Part shown: one piece after another, positions 33,283-41,518 of the stretch
Position numbering within the stretch: position 1 is the first letter of the stretch
Layout: every line of letters begins with the position of its first letter
Assembly (NCBI RefSeq): GCF_017168235.1
Contig: NZ_JABFAO010000004.1
Coordinates: forward strand, 1,073,778 to 1,137,777
Length of the DNA: 64,000 bases
Direction: 5' to 3'
From: Rhodococcus sp. KRD197
Lineage (GTDB): Bacteria > Actinomycetota > Actinomycetes > Mycobacteriales > Mycobacteriaceae
The notes under the pieces: generated by a model
Told to the model about the DNA's origin: nothing
What the model saw: the letters and a program-made list of their open reading frames with translations, nothing else
Database searches by the model: none
Made by a program: the position numbers and the translations under genes

Positions 33283-34533
33283 TCACTGCAGGGCGGCTGC
33301 GAGGTCCGTCAGCGCAGCGGTCTCCGCGGCGGAGTCGGGGGTGTTGGAGCGGATCGCGGTGAGCACGATGTCGATACGCGAGTCGAGAGCGGTCCACCCC
33401 GCAGCGTCGAGCGGCTGCAACACGGGTTGATCGTCGTCCCAGGTGGTTTCGAGATTCTTCGCAGCAGTGTTCGCCTCGTCCTGATGACCGGACCGAACGG
33501 CCCCGGCAGTGTCGTCGACGATCGAGCGGAGCTCGGTGACCTGCTGCGGCGGGAACTGTGCGATCGCCTCTCCAGGTGCGAGATCGGCGATTGCAGCCCC
33601 GGAACCCTCCGCCTCGCTGGCCGGCGCTGTGTGTGGCTGCGCGGCCGCCCACGACAGGAGTCCCGCAGTCGCTACCGCGACTGCCGCGAAGTAGACCAGC
33701 ATCGTGCGCTCACGGCGTGAGTCTGTGGCGACCGGTTCGGGCTCGACACGGTGATTCCCGATCACGTCTCGTTTCGTTTTCGTCAGGTACAGCACCGTGG
33801 CCAGGATCGCGACCAGGAACACGACGCTGGTGACGAATGTGCCGAGACCGAGGCCGTGTTCGGTTCTCGGTTGGGCGAACCAGTCTCCTAAGTTCGCGCC
33901 CAACGGACGGGTGAGGATGTAGGCCAACCAGAACGCCAACACCGCGTTCGCGCCGAGCCGCCAACCGGCGACGACCGCCACGATCAGACCGGCGGGCAGA
34001 AGTACCGACGTGCCCGGGCCCCACCCGGTGATGCTCAGCGTCCAGTCACCCGCCGCGGTACCGAGTGCGAACGTCACGAGAATCGCCAGCCAGTAGAACA
34101 GCTCTCGGGGCACGGTGACGATGCTGTGGATCGACAGAGTCCGCTCCCGTACGAACCACACCCCGAACACCACCGCCAACAACGCGGCGAACACCGACAT
34201 ACTCACCGCCAACGGAACACCACGACTGTCGGTGAGGATGTCGGTGTACAGCGTTCCCGTGACACTGAGCACCACCACCGTCAGCCAGTACACGGCCGGT
34301 ATGTACCTCGACAGCCAGATCTGAACCGCAAGCACCACAACGAGAATCGCGGTGAACAATCCCGCCGTCGCGGTCAATCCGACACCGAGGGTCATGTTCA
34401 CCCAGTCCGCGACACTCTCCCCCACTGTGGTGCACAGGATCTTCACGACCCAGAACCAGACCGTGATTTCGGGGACCTTGCTCAGCGCCCGGCGGTGGAC
34501 CGTCAGGTGCTCGGAATCGGTGACATCGCTCAT
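33283..34533 (-). CDS. DUF347-type membrane protein with extracytoplasmic domain
   Basis: A 416-residue protein from ATG 34533. Repeated units KVPEITVWFWVVKILCTTVG, SVADWVNMTLGVG and later ANLGDWFAQPRTEHGLGLGT follow the DUF347 repeat pattern (KVPE..FW..K...TT.GE). Eight or so membrane segments are followed by a 120-residue acidic domain (LRSIVDDTAGAVRSGHQDEA) outside the membrane. Metal-related roles have been suggested for the family, but none is proven. It precedes the MprF-like gene in the same direction with a 116-bp gap. Confidence 0.75.
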   Translation of the reverse strand: MSDVTDSEHLTVHRRALSKVPEITVWFWVVKILCTTVGESVADWVNMTLGVGLTATAGLFTAILVVVLAVQIWLSRYIPAVYWLTVVVLSVTGTLYTDILTDSRGVPLAVSMSVFAALLAVVFGVWFVRERTLSIHSIVTVPRELFYWLAILVTFALGTAAGDWTLSITGWGPGTSVLLPAGLIVAVVAGWRLGANAVLAFWLAYILTRPLGANLGDWFAQPRTEHGLGLGTFVTSVVFLVAILATVLYLTKTKRDVIGNHRVEPEPVATDSRRERTMLVYFAAVAVATAGLLSWAAAQPHTAPASEAEGSGAAIADLAPGEAIAQFPPQQVTELRSIVDDTAGAVRSGHQDEANTAAKNLETTWDDDQPVLQPLDAAGWTALDSRIDIVLTAIRSNTPDSAAETAALTDLAAALQ

Positions 34534-34614
34534 GAACCGGGACCGTACCCACGTGATGCTGAAGGTCCGCTGAGGATCACCCACCGCGTACGCCGACCTC
34601 GCCGAACCACCCGT

Positions 34615-35361
34615 TCACGGCCTCCGGTGAACCGATCCCCGCGCGACGAGTTCCACGGTCAGCGCGACGGCGACGGTCTGCGCGAGCAGCAGCCCGGCGA
34701 GCACCAGAATCTGTACGGCCCCCGCCTGCAGGGCCGAACCACTGGCCAACAGGACGCCCACGAACGCACCCGGCAGTGTCACCAGCCCCACCGTCCGTGT
34801 CTGATCCAGGCCCGGCAGCAGCGCGTCGTTCGCGGTGGGCCGCACCACCTCCACGCGCGCGTCCCGTTCGGTCATTCCCAGACTCAGTGCCGCCTCCACT
34901 TCGCCGTGCCTGTCGGTCAACGCCGCCAGTGCACGCCGCGCGGACAGCGATGTTGCGGTCATCGTCCCGCCCAGGATGATTCCGCCGACCGGCACAATCG
35001 AGATGCCCTGCGCTGGAACGACACCGGTGAGCAAGCACAACGGCACCACGATCCCGATGCCCGCCGCCAGGGGAACCACGAGCCAGATACCGGACCTACC
35101 GGACTCCGACCGCCGAATCGACGTGAACGCCGCAGCCCCGAACATCACCACCAGTACCAGCAGTGACGACCACAGATGCGCCAGCGCCGCAGCGAGAATC
35201 AGTGAAATCGCCGCCAATTGAACGAACCCGCGCAGAGCAGCAGCGGGAGCGGTGATCATTCGCCCGATCGACGAGACCCGATAGACGATCGCAGCGAGCG
35301 CCACCATCACGCAGCAGAGAACCACGAGCGGCAGACCAGGCTCGGCCAAGGAAGAACTCAC
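34615..35361 (-). CDS. fetB: FetB-like (UPF0014) membrane permease
   Basis: A 248-residue protein with seven hydrophobic segments. RGFVQLAAISLILAAALAHL, VPVGGIILGGTMTATSLSAR, HGEVEAALSLGMTERDARVE and LDQTRTVGLVTLPGAFVGVL are the conserved stretches of the UPF0014/FetB family, the permease of an ABC system linked with iron export and metal stress. The ATPase partner FetA is not adjacent. Divergence from nothing: it is transcribed with the DUF347-type gene after an 81-bp gap. Confidence 0.8.
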   Translation of the reverse strand: MSSSLAEPGLPLVVLCCVMVALAAIVYRVSSIGRMITAPAAALRGFVQLAAISLILAAALAHLWSSLLVLVVMFGAAAFTSIRRSESGRSGIWLVVPLAAGIGIVVPLCLLTGVVPAQGISIVPVGGIILGGTMTATSLSARRALAALTDRHGEVEAALSLGMTERDARVEVVRPTANDALLPGLDQTRTVGLVTLPGAFVGVLLASGSALQAGAVQILVLAGLLLAQTVAVALTVELVARGSVHRRP

Positions 35362-35574
35362 CGGTCAAGTATGTGGCGTGACCCAGCACGTATGTCGCGG
35401 CGATCGTGTCTCGTCGATCGTGTCTCAGCGGAGGGCGGTCATGGCGGCGTTCACGTGACCGTCAACCACAGGGCGTGATCTGGCCCCGCCCAGTTCATAC
35501 CGAGAACACGGTCGTCGGCAGTGTCCGTGTGCGCCGTCACGTGGTTCGAGACCGCACGCGGCCTATGTTCTCGA

Positions 35575-36978
35575 TCAGGGATGTAGATCGTCGGAAGCGT
35601 CGAGTGAGGTCATCGGGATGGTGATCTGGAAGCGCGCTCCCCCGAGCGGGGACCGATCGACGGTCACCGAACCACCGTGTGCGGCGACGGTACCGGCAAC
35701 GATCGCCAATCCCAATCCGGCACCGCCCTCGTCGCGGGTGCGGGAGGCGTCGAGTCGGACGAACCGGTCGAACACCCGCTCACGTTCGGCCTCGGAAATC
35801 CCCGGCCCGTCGTCGTCGATGACGATCACCGCAGACCCTGCCGACTCGCTGCAGGACAGTTCCACCCGGGTTCGTGCGTGCCGAGTGGCGTTGTCGACGA
35901 CATTGCGCACCATTCGCGCCAACGCCGGTTGGTCACCGGTCACTCGAACGGGGACGATCGACGTCCCGACATCGAGGTCTGTCACGGCTTCGATCCGTTT
36001 TCCTTCCTCGTACAACACGTCGTCGAGATCGACATCGACCGCGCCGTGCGGACTCTGCATCTCGTCCGAGCGTGCGAGCAGGAGAAGATCTTCGATCAGC
36101 CGTCGCATTCGACGCGCTTCGGGCAGCAACGACTCATCGATCAGGGACGCATCAATGAGCTCGGGCCTGGCCGCTGCGAGTTCGAGAGCGGCAGTGATCG
36201 TCGACAGCGGACTTCGAAGTTCGTGTGAGGCGTCGCTGACGAATCGTTGCTGCGCTCGTTGCCCGGCGTTCAATCGAGCCAACATCGCGTTCATGGTCAC
36301 CGCCAAGCGGGCGATCTCGTCCCGGGTCTCCGGGACCGGGATGCGTTCTCCCAGATCACTGTTCGAGATCGAGGCCACGCGGGTGCGGATCCGCTCGACG
36401 GGGCTCAGCGCTGCCCCCACGAGTCGATAGGTTGCCAAGGCGACCAGCGCGACCACCACCGGCCCGACGATCGCGAGCAGGACCGCGACGGTGGTGACCA
36501 CCTTTTCCACCGGCTCGCGGTCGGCACCGACCAGCACTGTCACCGGCCCGTCGGCCGTCGCAGCACCGACACCCGTGACCCAGAAGTCGCCGGTCTCGTC
36601 CCGTTCGATGCGCCCGAGGTCCTGTGTGGCCGTGGGCGCAACCGCGACAGTGGACAACGGCGGGCCGCCGTCTGCAATCGAGGATGCCTGCACCGCCCCG
36701 GCCGCGTCGATGACCTGGAGGATTCCGATCTGTCCGTCCGTGGCCAGCAGCGACTCGTCGATCTGTCCCGGTAGATCGGTTTCCAGTTGTTCGCTGACCT
36801 GCACCGCTCGAGCGGTGGCGGCGGTGCGAGCAGAGGACTCGAGGGAGCTGTACAGGACACCCAACAATGCACCACCGGCCGCGATCAGGCACACGGCCAG
36901 CACCAGTGTGGAGGCCACGGCGGATCGCACGCGCACCGTCCACGATCGTGGCCGCAGAAAATCGACGAAGGCACTCAT
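35575..36978 (-). CDS. Two-component sensor histidine kinase
   Basis: A 467-residue protein from ATG 36978. Two membrane segments (about 20-45 and 165-190) enclose an extracytoplasmic sensor domain; then HAMP (LSPVERIRTRVASISNSDLG), HisKA with the phospho-accepting His in SDASHELRSPLS, and HATPase_c (NVVDNATRHARTRVEL; IDDDGPGISEAERERVFDRF; GGAGLGLAIV). Its response regulator is probably the one at 39256-39936, transcribed in the same direction but 2.3 kb upstream with three opposite-strand genes in between. A CTTCAG direct repeat lies 43 bp upstream of the start. Confidence 0.9.
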   Translation of the reverse strand: MSAFVDFLRPRSWTVRVRSAVASTLVLAVCLIAAGGALLGVLYSSLESSARTAATARAVQVSEQLETDLPGQIDESLLATDGQIGILQVIDAAGAVQASSIADGGPPLSTVAVAPTATQDLGRIERDETGDFWVTGVGAATADGPVTVLVGADREPVEKVVTTVAVLLAIVGPVVVALVALATYRLVGAALSPVERIRTRVASISNSDLGERIPVPETRDEIARLAVTMNAMLARLNAGQRAQQRFVSDASHELRSPLSTITAALELAAARPELIDASLIDESLLPEARRMRRLIEDLLLLARSDEMQSPHGAVDVDLDDVLYEEGKRIEAVTDLDVGTSIVPVRVTGDQPALARMVRNVVDNATRHARTRVELSCSESAGSAVIVIDDDGPGISEAERERVFDRFVRLDASRTRDEGGAGLGLAIVAGTVAAHGGSVTVDRSPLGGARFQITIPMTSLDASDDLHP

Positions 36979-37020
36979 GCCTCTGAGTCTGCTACCCGGC
37001 GGCCTGAAGGTCGTTGCCGT

Positions 37021-37038
37021 CTTCAGCATCGCTTCAGG
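37021..37038. promoter_or_regulatory. Response-regulator box 1 (11-bp direct repeat)
   Basis: CTTCAGCATCGCTTCAGG: two CTTCAG units 11 bp apart, between the kinase gene (starting 36978, minus) and the plus-strand gene at 37148. Same pattern as three other sites in this region. Direct repeats of one helical turn are what OmpR/PhoB regulators bind. Confidence 0.65.
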
Positions 37039-37147
37039 AACGCTCTGTCAGAATCCACGACCATGACCACACCCGCGACGAGGATCCACGTGTGCCGCCG
37101 CAGATGACCGAACCTGACCCTGGCGGCCACCGCAGCTGCGGTGGACG

Positions 37148-37384
37148 GTGACCGGCAACGCCGACGACGAGCAGGCGCGCGCGTTCGTCACCATGTTGCA
37201 GGCCGAGATCGATCTTATTTCGGCGCGGATCGAACGCGCCGAGCACATGTCTCGGACGGCTTGGGAGGTCGGCCGAACCTCGTCGCGCCGTTGGTATGCC
37301 GACGATGCGCGCACACAGCGCCGGATTCTCTACGATCTCCATCGCCAGCTCGATTCCCTGCGGAACCGATTCCCGGGGGTGTAG
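37148..37384 (+). CDS. Small helical hypothetical protein
   Basis: A 78-residue protein from GTG 37148: ARAFVTMLQAEIDLISARIE and ARTQRRILYDLHRQLDSLRN, an antiparallel coiled coil in appearance. It lies between the kinase gene and the secreted repeat protein, downstream of box 1. No family recognised; weak ribosome site. Confidence 0.5.
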   Translation: MTGNADDEQARAFVTMLQAEIDLISARIERAEHMSRTAWEVGRTSSRRWYADDARTQRRILYDLHRQLDSLRNRFPGV

Positions 37385-37425
37385 GAGCCGACGTTCGGGC
37401 CGCTGCGCCGAACTCTCTCAGCTCT

Positions 37426-37443
37426 CCACAGGGATTCTTCAGG
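37426..37443. promoter_or_regulatory. Response-regulator box 2
   Basis: CCACAGGGATTCTTCAGG, with CAG units 11 bp apart and a further CTCAG ten bases upstream. It is 70 bp before the start of the secreted repeat protein at 37513. The left half-site is weaker than in the other boxes. Confidence 0.5.
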
Positions 37444-37512
37444 AGCAGGCGAGCATATTCGGGGCTGTAGCGCACGCAAGTGGCACGTGCATCCGACAAC
37501 CGAAGGAACCTC

Positions 37513-37860
37513 GTGAACGTCAAGAACAAGATCGTTGCGGTCTCCGCCGTCGTGCTGGCCGGAGCATCCATCGGCGGCGGCATCGCCGCAGCCCACACCC
37601 TCGGACACTCCGCGGCCTCGCACGACAGCGTCGTCGACACTCCCGAAGCGGGCGACACACCGGATGCACCCGGTGCGGGCGATGTACCCGAGGCAGGTGA
37701 CACCCCAAACGCACCGGGCGCAGTGGACGTTCCTGAAGCAGGAGACACCCCGGACGCACCGGGCTCCGTCGACAAGCCGGAAGCGGGAGATACCCCCGAT
37801 GCCCCCGGTTCGGTGGACCTACCCGAGCCCGGTGATATCGCCGACGCCCCGGGGCAGTAG
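37513..37860 (+). CDS. Secreted acidic repeat protein
   Basis: A 115-residue protein from GTG 37513, with GAAGGAACC upstream. Signal peptide: MNVKNKIVAVSAVVLAGASI up to an AAAHT cleavage region. The mature part is five 15-residue repeats of the type DVPEAGDTPDAPGSV, rich in Pro, Asp and Gly and free of Cys, so it is likely extended and may bind cations or the wall. Preceded by a response-regulator box, so probably part of the local stress regulon. No family recognised. Confidence 0.75.
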   Translation: MNVKNKIVAVSAVVLAGASIGGGIAAAHTLGHSAASHDSVVDTPEAGDTPDAPGAGDVPEAGDTPNAPGAVDVPEAGDTPDAPGSVDKPEAGDTPDAPGSVDLPEPGDIADAPGQ

Positions 37861-37944
37861 ATCCGCCGCGTCACCGCAGCGCCCGTCTGCTCCAAGCGAC
37901 GGGCGCTGCCCTCTCTGAATCTCAACCCTGCTGCACACAAGTAG

Positions 37945-37963
37945 GTTTCAGCGTTTCTTCAGT
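37945..37963. promoter_or_regulatory. Response-regulator box 3
   Basis: GTTTCAGCGTTTCTTCAGT, a TTTCAG/CTTCAG direct repeat at 11 bp. It is only 12 bp before the ATG at 37975 but 55 bp before the ATG at 38018, which supports a start downstream of 37975 for the following gene. Confidence 0.6.
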
Positions 37964-37974
37964 GTCGTCCGCGC

Positions 37975-39159
37975 ATGATCGAGTGGTCTTCGGATCACTT
38001 CTGGCAGGAGCTACCCCATGCTCGCACCGACCCTTCCGACGCCGCCCGAGCACAGCTCCGATCGACTGATTTCACCCCGGGATATGCGAGCTGGAACGAC
38101 AAGACCTCGTCGTGGATCCGCGACCACGGCGGCGGCCCTGCATTGAACGCGTACGAGAACTGGCGCTATGCGAGCCCGCCGCCGGAAACCTCACCCGATC
38201 CATCTCAATTCGCCTCGGCTACAGCCATTCCCGGCGGTACAGTGACATCCTCGGCGGCCCTTCCCGTCCTGCCGACAGTTGCCGGATCGCCGACTCCGAC
38301 ATGGACACCTGGGCGCGTGGGAGCAGATGGAGCTCCTGTTGCCTACATTTCGCACTTTCAGCCCGACCCTGCCCACCGCAGCGCCGTGGCCGGGGTGGCG
38401 ATCGTCTCCGGTACCGCCACGATCGCGCACCTCGTCGACGGTACGAGCCAACCCCGCGGCGACGACAACGCCGCCGCATCGGTCCCCGCCGCCGAGGTGC
38501 CGAATCTGGTGGCTGCATTCAATTCCGGATGGAAGATGAACGATCTTGCCGGCGGGTATTTCTCGAACGGCGTGGCGGACAAGGCCTTGAAGAACGGTGA
38601 AGCCTCGGCAGTGGTGGACGATACGGGCCATCTGAGCGTCCTCGACTGGACGGGCGGCGCAGTAGTGGACCCACACATCGTGTCCGTGCGGCAGAATTTG
38701 CCGTTGATCGTCGACCACGGTTCGATCGCGGCAGGGGTGCAGTCGAACGACGACAGCAGGTGGGGTAGCGCGAAGAATCAGCTGCAGTACACCGAACGCT
38801 CCGCACTGGGGACCACCGCGAACGGCGACCTCGTCTACGTCGCTGCGTCGAAGGTCGATCTGGCTACGCTGGCGCAGGCTCTCGTGGCCGCCGGCGCGGT
38901 GACCGGGATGGAACTCGACATTCACGGCGGCCTGACCGAGTTCAATTCCTGGGCAGCGGACCGCACTGGAACCTTGACGCCCACAACCATTTTGCCGACC
39001 ATCCAGAACCGTCCCGACCGATACCTGGCACCGGATCAACGCGATTTCTTCTATCTCACGCTGTCGACACCGACGCCCACTCAGCAGTGGGCCGCAGCAG
39101 ACACCACGACATCGGGGCCGAGCACATTCACCGCCGCGAGCATCTCGGACGCGAAGTGA
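37975..39159 (+). CDS. Phosphodiester glycosidase-like (DUF2233/NAGPA) protein with uncertain N-terminus
   Basis: The frame of 394 residues contains the DUF2233 core: AFNSGWKMNDLAGGYFSNG, GEASAVVDDTGHLSVLDWTG, NLPLIVDHGSIAAGVQSNDD, ALGTTANGDLVYVAASKVDL and GMELDIHGGLTEFNSWA. The earlier SWIRDHGGGPALNAYENWRY also fits actinobacterial homologues, which have an N-terminal membrane anchor before it. Here no hydrophobic segment precedes it, and the best ribosome site (GGCAGGAG at 38003-38010) leads to ATG 38018 in another frame (MLAPTLPTPPEHSSDR) that stops near 38146. The N-terminus may be truncated or frameshifted. Confidence 0.65.
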   Translation: MIEWSSDHFWQELPHARTDPSDAARAQLRSTDFTPGYASWNDKTSSWIRDHGGGPALNAYENWRYASPPPETSPDPSQFASATAIPGGTVTSSAALPVLPTVAGSPTPTWTPGRVGADGAPVAYISHFQPDPAHRSAVAGVAIVSGTATIAHLVDGTSQPRGDDNAAASVPAAEVPNLVAAFNSGWKMNDLAGGYFSNGVADKALKNGEASAVVDDTGHLSVLDWTGGAVVDPHIVSVRQNLPLIVDHGSIAAGVQSNDDSRWGSAKNQLQYTERSALGTTANGDLVYVAASKVDLATLAQALVAAGAVTGMELDIHGGLTEFNSWAADRTGTLTPTTILPTIQNRPDRYLAPDQRDFFYLTLSTPTPTQQWAAADTTTSGPSTFTAASISDAK

Positions 39160-39255
39160 CGCCCACCATCGGCTGCCCTACGTCGAAAGCTGTTGAGGGA
39201 CGGTAGGTGTCGCACGTGACGATAGGTTCCACTCACGTGCCGCAGGGCGAGGTGC

Positions 39256-39936
39256 TCAGTCGGTCGCTCCGGCGGCCAGGCGATACCCGACCCCGCGGAT
39301 CGTCTCGATGCTCTTGCGCCCGAAGGGCTGATCGACCTTCTTCCGGAGATACCCGATGTAGACCTCGACGATGTTCTCGTCCCCGTCGTAGTTCACGTCC
39401 CACACCGACCGGACGATCTCGGACTTGGTGACCACGACGCCGCTGCGCCGCATCAGGAACTCGAGCACGCTGTACTCACGCGGGGTCAGCGCCAGTTCCG
39501 TACCGCCCCGGGTGACACGGTGACGCGCGGGATCCAACTCGAGATCGTCGACTGCGAGCACGGAAGGGCGTTCGGGAGCGCCCCGTCTCACCAGCGCGCG
39601 CAAGCGAGCAACCAAGACCACGAAGGAAAACGGTTTGACCAGATAGTCGTCCGCGCCGAGATCGAACGCGTCGGCCAGATCGTATTCACCGTCCTTGGCC
39701 GAGAGCATCAGGATCGGCGTCCACACACCCTGCGCGCGGAGATCGCGCACGATGTCGTACCCATGTCTGCCCGGCAGCATGATGTCGAGAACGAGAACGT
39801 CGAACTCCCCCGTCGCGGCACTGTGGAACCCGTTGTCCCCGTCGTGCTCGACCTCGACGGTGAACCCGTCGGCCACCAGACCACGCCGGACCATCTCCGC
39901 CAGGCGCACTTCGTCCTCGACCACCAGAACCCGCAT
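39256..39936 (-). CDS. OmpR/PhoB-family response regulator
   Basis: A 226-residue protein from ATG 39936. Receiver domain: MRVLVVEDEVRLAEMVRRGL with acidic pocket E7-D8, phospho-acceptor D51 in VLVLDIMLPGRHGYD, and the conserved Lys in DDYLVKPFSF. Winged-helix effector: LALTPREYSVLEFLMRRSGV and ENIVEVYIGYLRKKVDQPFG. The likely partner is the kinase at 35575-36978. Its promoter region is shared with the divergent PAP2 gene and contains box 4, so it may control its own expression. The frame from 40077 adds only shadow. Confidence 0.92.
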   Translation of the reverse strand: MRVLVVEDEVRLAEMVRRGLVADGFTVEVEHDGDNGFHSAATGEFDVLVLDIMLPGRHGYDIVRDLRAQGVWTPILMLSAKDGEYDLADAFDLGADDYLVKPFSFVVLVARLRALVRRGAPERPSVLAVDDLELDPARHRVTRGGTELALTPREYSVLEFLMRRSGVVVTKSEIVRSVWDVNYDGDENIVEVYIGYLRKKVDQPFGRKSIETIRGVGYRLAAGATD

Positions 39937-40000
39937 CGACAGCTCCGTCCGTGTATGTCGGGCAAGTACAACAGACCCACGCCGACACGGACGAGCCGCT

Positions 40001-40017
40001 CTCAGCGGTTCTTCAGG
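40001..40017. promoter_or_regulatory. Response-regulator box 4
   Basis: CTCAGCGGTTCTTCAGG: CAG units 11 bp apart, in the 122-bp space between the response regulator gene (minus) and the PAP2 gene (plus), 42 bp before the latter's start. Confidence 0.6.
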
Positions 40018-40058
40018 AGCTGCTCGGCACACTGACGCTCGTGCTCCTCTCCTCATCG

Positions 40059-40862
40059 ATGTCCGCCGTTCACGCAACGGCCACCGAAGTGCTCACCGAA
40101 GCCGCCACCGCCGACGTCGAGATCGCCGGGTTGGTGATCGCAGTTGGCCTCCTCGCTGCCGGGGCGATGCTCCGCATCCGCTCCGACCGGGCCGGAGCGA
40201 CGATATTCGGCGCGCTCGGTTTCGCGTTCGCAGTGGTGGTGCTCGCCGTCGCAGTGCACAGCAACGGATGGCTGACCAAGGCCGACGCGCCTGTCGCGGC
40301 CTGGTTCGTCGATCACCGAACGCCCGCGCTCGATGATCTTGCCCTTGCCGTCACGACAGCGGGTGGCCCCGCCGAGACCGCCGCGTTGGGCCTCGTGGTC
40401 GCGGTGCTTCTGGTGTGGAGAACCACACGCTACGGCCCGGCACTGGTGATGCTGGCGACCGTCGGCTCGGCATCGATGCTGTGCACCATCGTGAAACTGA
40501 TCGTCGGACGCGAGCGGCCGCCGCAGTCGATCCAGCTGATGCTCGAAACCGATTTCTCCTTCCCGTCGGGTCACGTCACCGGGACCGCTGCCCTGTCACT
40601 GATGCTCGCCCTCCTCGCAGGCACGCGGCGATCGAGGGCGGTACGGACACTGTTCCTCGGAATCGCCGTCGCGATCGTCGTTGCCGTTGCGTGCACACGG
40701 ATGTATCTCGGCGTCCACTGGCTCACCGACGTTCTCGCCGGAGCGCTCCTCGCAGCCTGCGCAGTCACCCTCGGCGGCTACGCACTGCACCGGCTCGACA
40801 CCGGCGGCGGCGCCACCGATGCGACGCCACCTCGCCTGCTGATGAACAGGATCTCGCTGTGA
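40059..40862 (+). CDS. PAP2-family membrane phosphatase
   Basis: A 267-residue protein from ATG 40059 with six hydrophobic segments. The three PAP2 motifs are complete: KLIVGRERPP (KX6RP), FSFPSGHVTG (PSGH) and TRMYLGVHWLTDV (R-X5-H-X3-D). Members dephosphorylate lipid phosphates such as undecaprenyl diphosphate in cell-wall recycling. A start at 39951 would put box 4 inside the gene, so the later one is used. Translationally coupled to the DedA gene (GTGA). Confidence 0.85.
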   Translation: MSAVHATATEVLTEAATADVEIAGLVIAVGLLAAGAMLRIRSDRAGATIFGALGFAFAVVVLAVAVHSNGWLTKADAPVAAWFVDHRTPALDDLALAVTTAGGPAETAALGLVVAVLLVWRTTRYGPALVMLATVGSASMLCTIVKLIVGRERPPQSIQLMLETDFSFPSGHVTGTAALSLMLALLAGTRRSRAVRTLFLGIAVAIVVAVACTRMYLGVHWLTDVLAGALLAACAVTLGGYALHRLDTGGGATDATPPRLLMNRISL

Positions 40863-41518
40863 CGTCGGGATTGACCGGCGGCGTCCTGGACCCGAGCACC
40901 CTCGTCGCGACATTCGGGTTGATCGGGCTGCTCGTCGCGTTGTTCGTCGAGACGGGTCTGCTGATCGGGTTCTTTCTCCCCGGCGACTCTCTGCTCTTCA
41001 CCGCAGGAGTGCTCGTGGCGCAGGTCGATCCGTTCGTTCCATTGTGGGTGATCCTGGTGTCCGCGCCGATTGCAGCCGTACTCGGCGATCAATGTGGCTA
41101 CATGATCGGCCGCGCCGCCGGCCCTGCTGTCTTCGATCGACCCGGTGCCAAACGGCTCGGCCCCACACAGCTCGCCCGCGCGCAGTCGTTCTTCGACACC
41201 TACGGTGCCCGCACTGTCGTACTCGCAAGGTTCGTGCCCGTCGTCCGGACACTCGCACCCGTCATGGCCGGCGCGTCGGGCATGAGATACCGAACGTTCC
41301 TCGTCTACAACATCATCGGAGGGATCGTCTGGGGTGCCGGCGTACCGACGCTCGGCTACCTACTCGGCGGAATCCCGTTCGTGCGCAACCACATCGAGAT
41401 CATTCTCATCGGGGTCGTCGTCCTGTCGATACTCCCGATCGCCGTCAACTACCTGCGCTCGCGTTCCAAAGCAACAACACCCCGACCCGGGCACCGCCCC
41501 GACCCTTTGCCGCCGTAG
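40859..41518 (+). CDS. DedA-family membrane protein
   Basis: A 219-residue protein from GTG 40859, overlapping the PAP2 stop. FVETGLLIGFFLPGDSLLFT, LGDQCGYMIGRAAGPAVFDR, FFDTYGARTVVLARFVPVVR and GGIVWGAGVPTLGYLLGG are the DedA/SNARE-associated signature, including the conserved acidic residue before GLLIGFFLPGDS and the Arg in ARFVPVVR. DedA proteins recycle lipid carriers across the membrane, which suits the PAP2 partner. Its last 70 bp overlap the 3' end of the opposing TrbL-like gene. Confidence 0.88.
   Translation: MTSGLTGGVLDPSTLVATFGLIGLLVALFVETGLLIGFFLPGDSLLFTAGVLVAQVDPFVPLWVILVSAPIAAVLGDQCGYMIGRAAGPAVFDRPGAKRLGPTQLARAQSFFDTYGARTVVLARFVPVVRTLAPVMAGASGMRYRTFLVYNIIGGIVWGAGVPTLGYLLGGIPFVRNHIEIILIGVVVLSILPIAVNYLRSRSKATTPRPGHRPDPLPP

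Noticed and set aside
33167..33652. N-terminal extension of the MprF-like protein
   Set aside because: The extra residues are Arg-rich shadow of the DUF347-type gene; the ATG at 33166 begins the first membrane segment.
41449..41518. Overlap of DedA and TrbL-like genes as a misread DedA end
   Set aside because: Both frames are open with a normal stop; the DedA end matches family length, so the altered part is more likely the TrbL-like tail.
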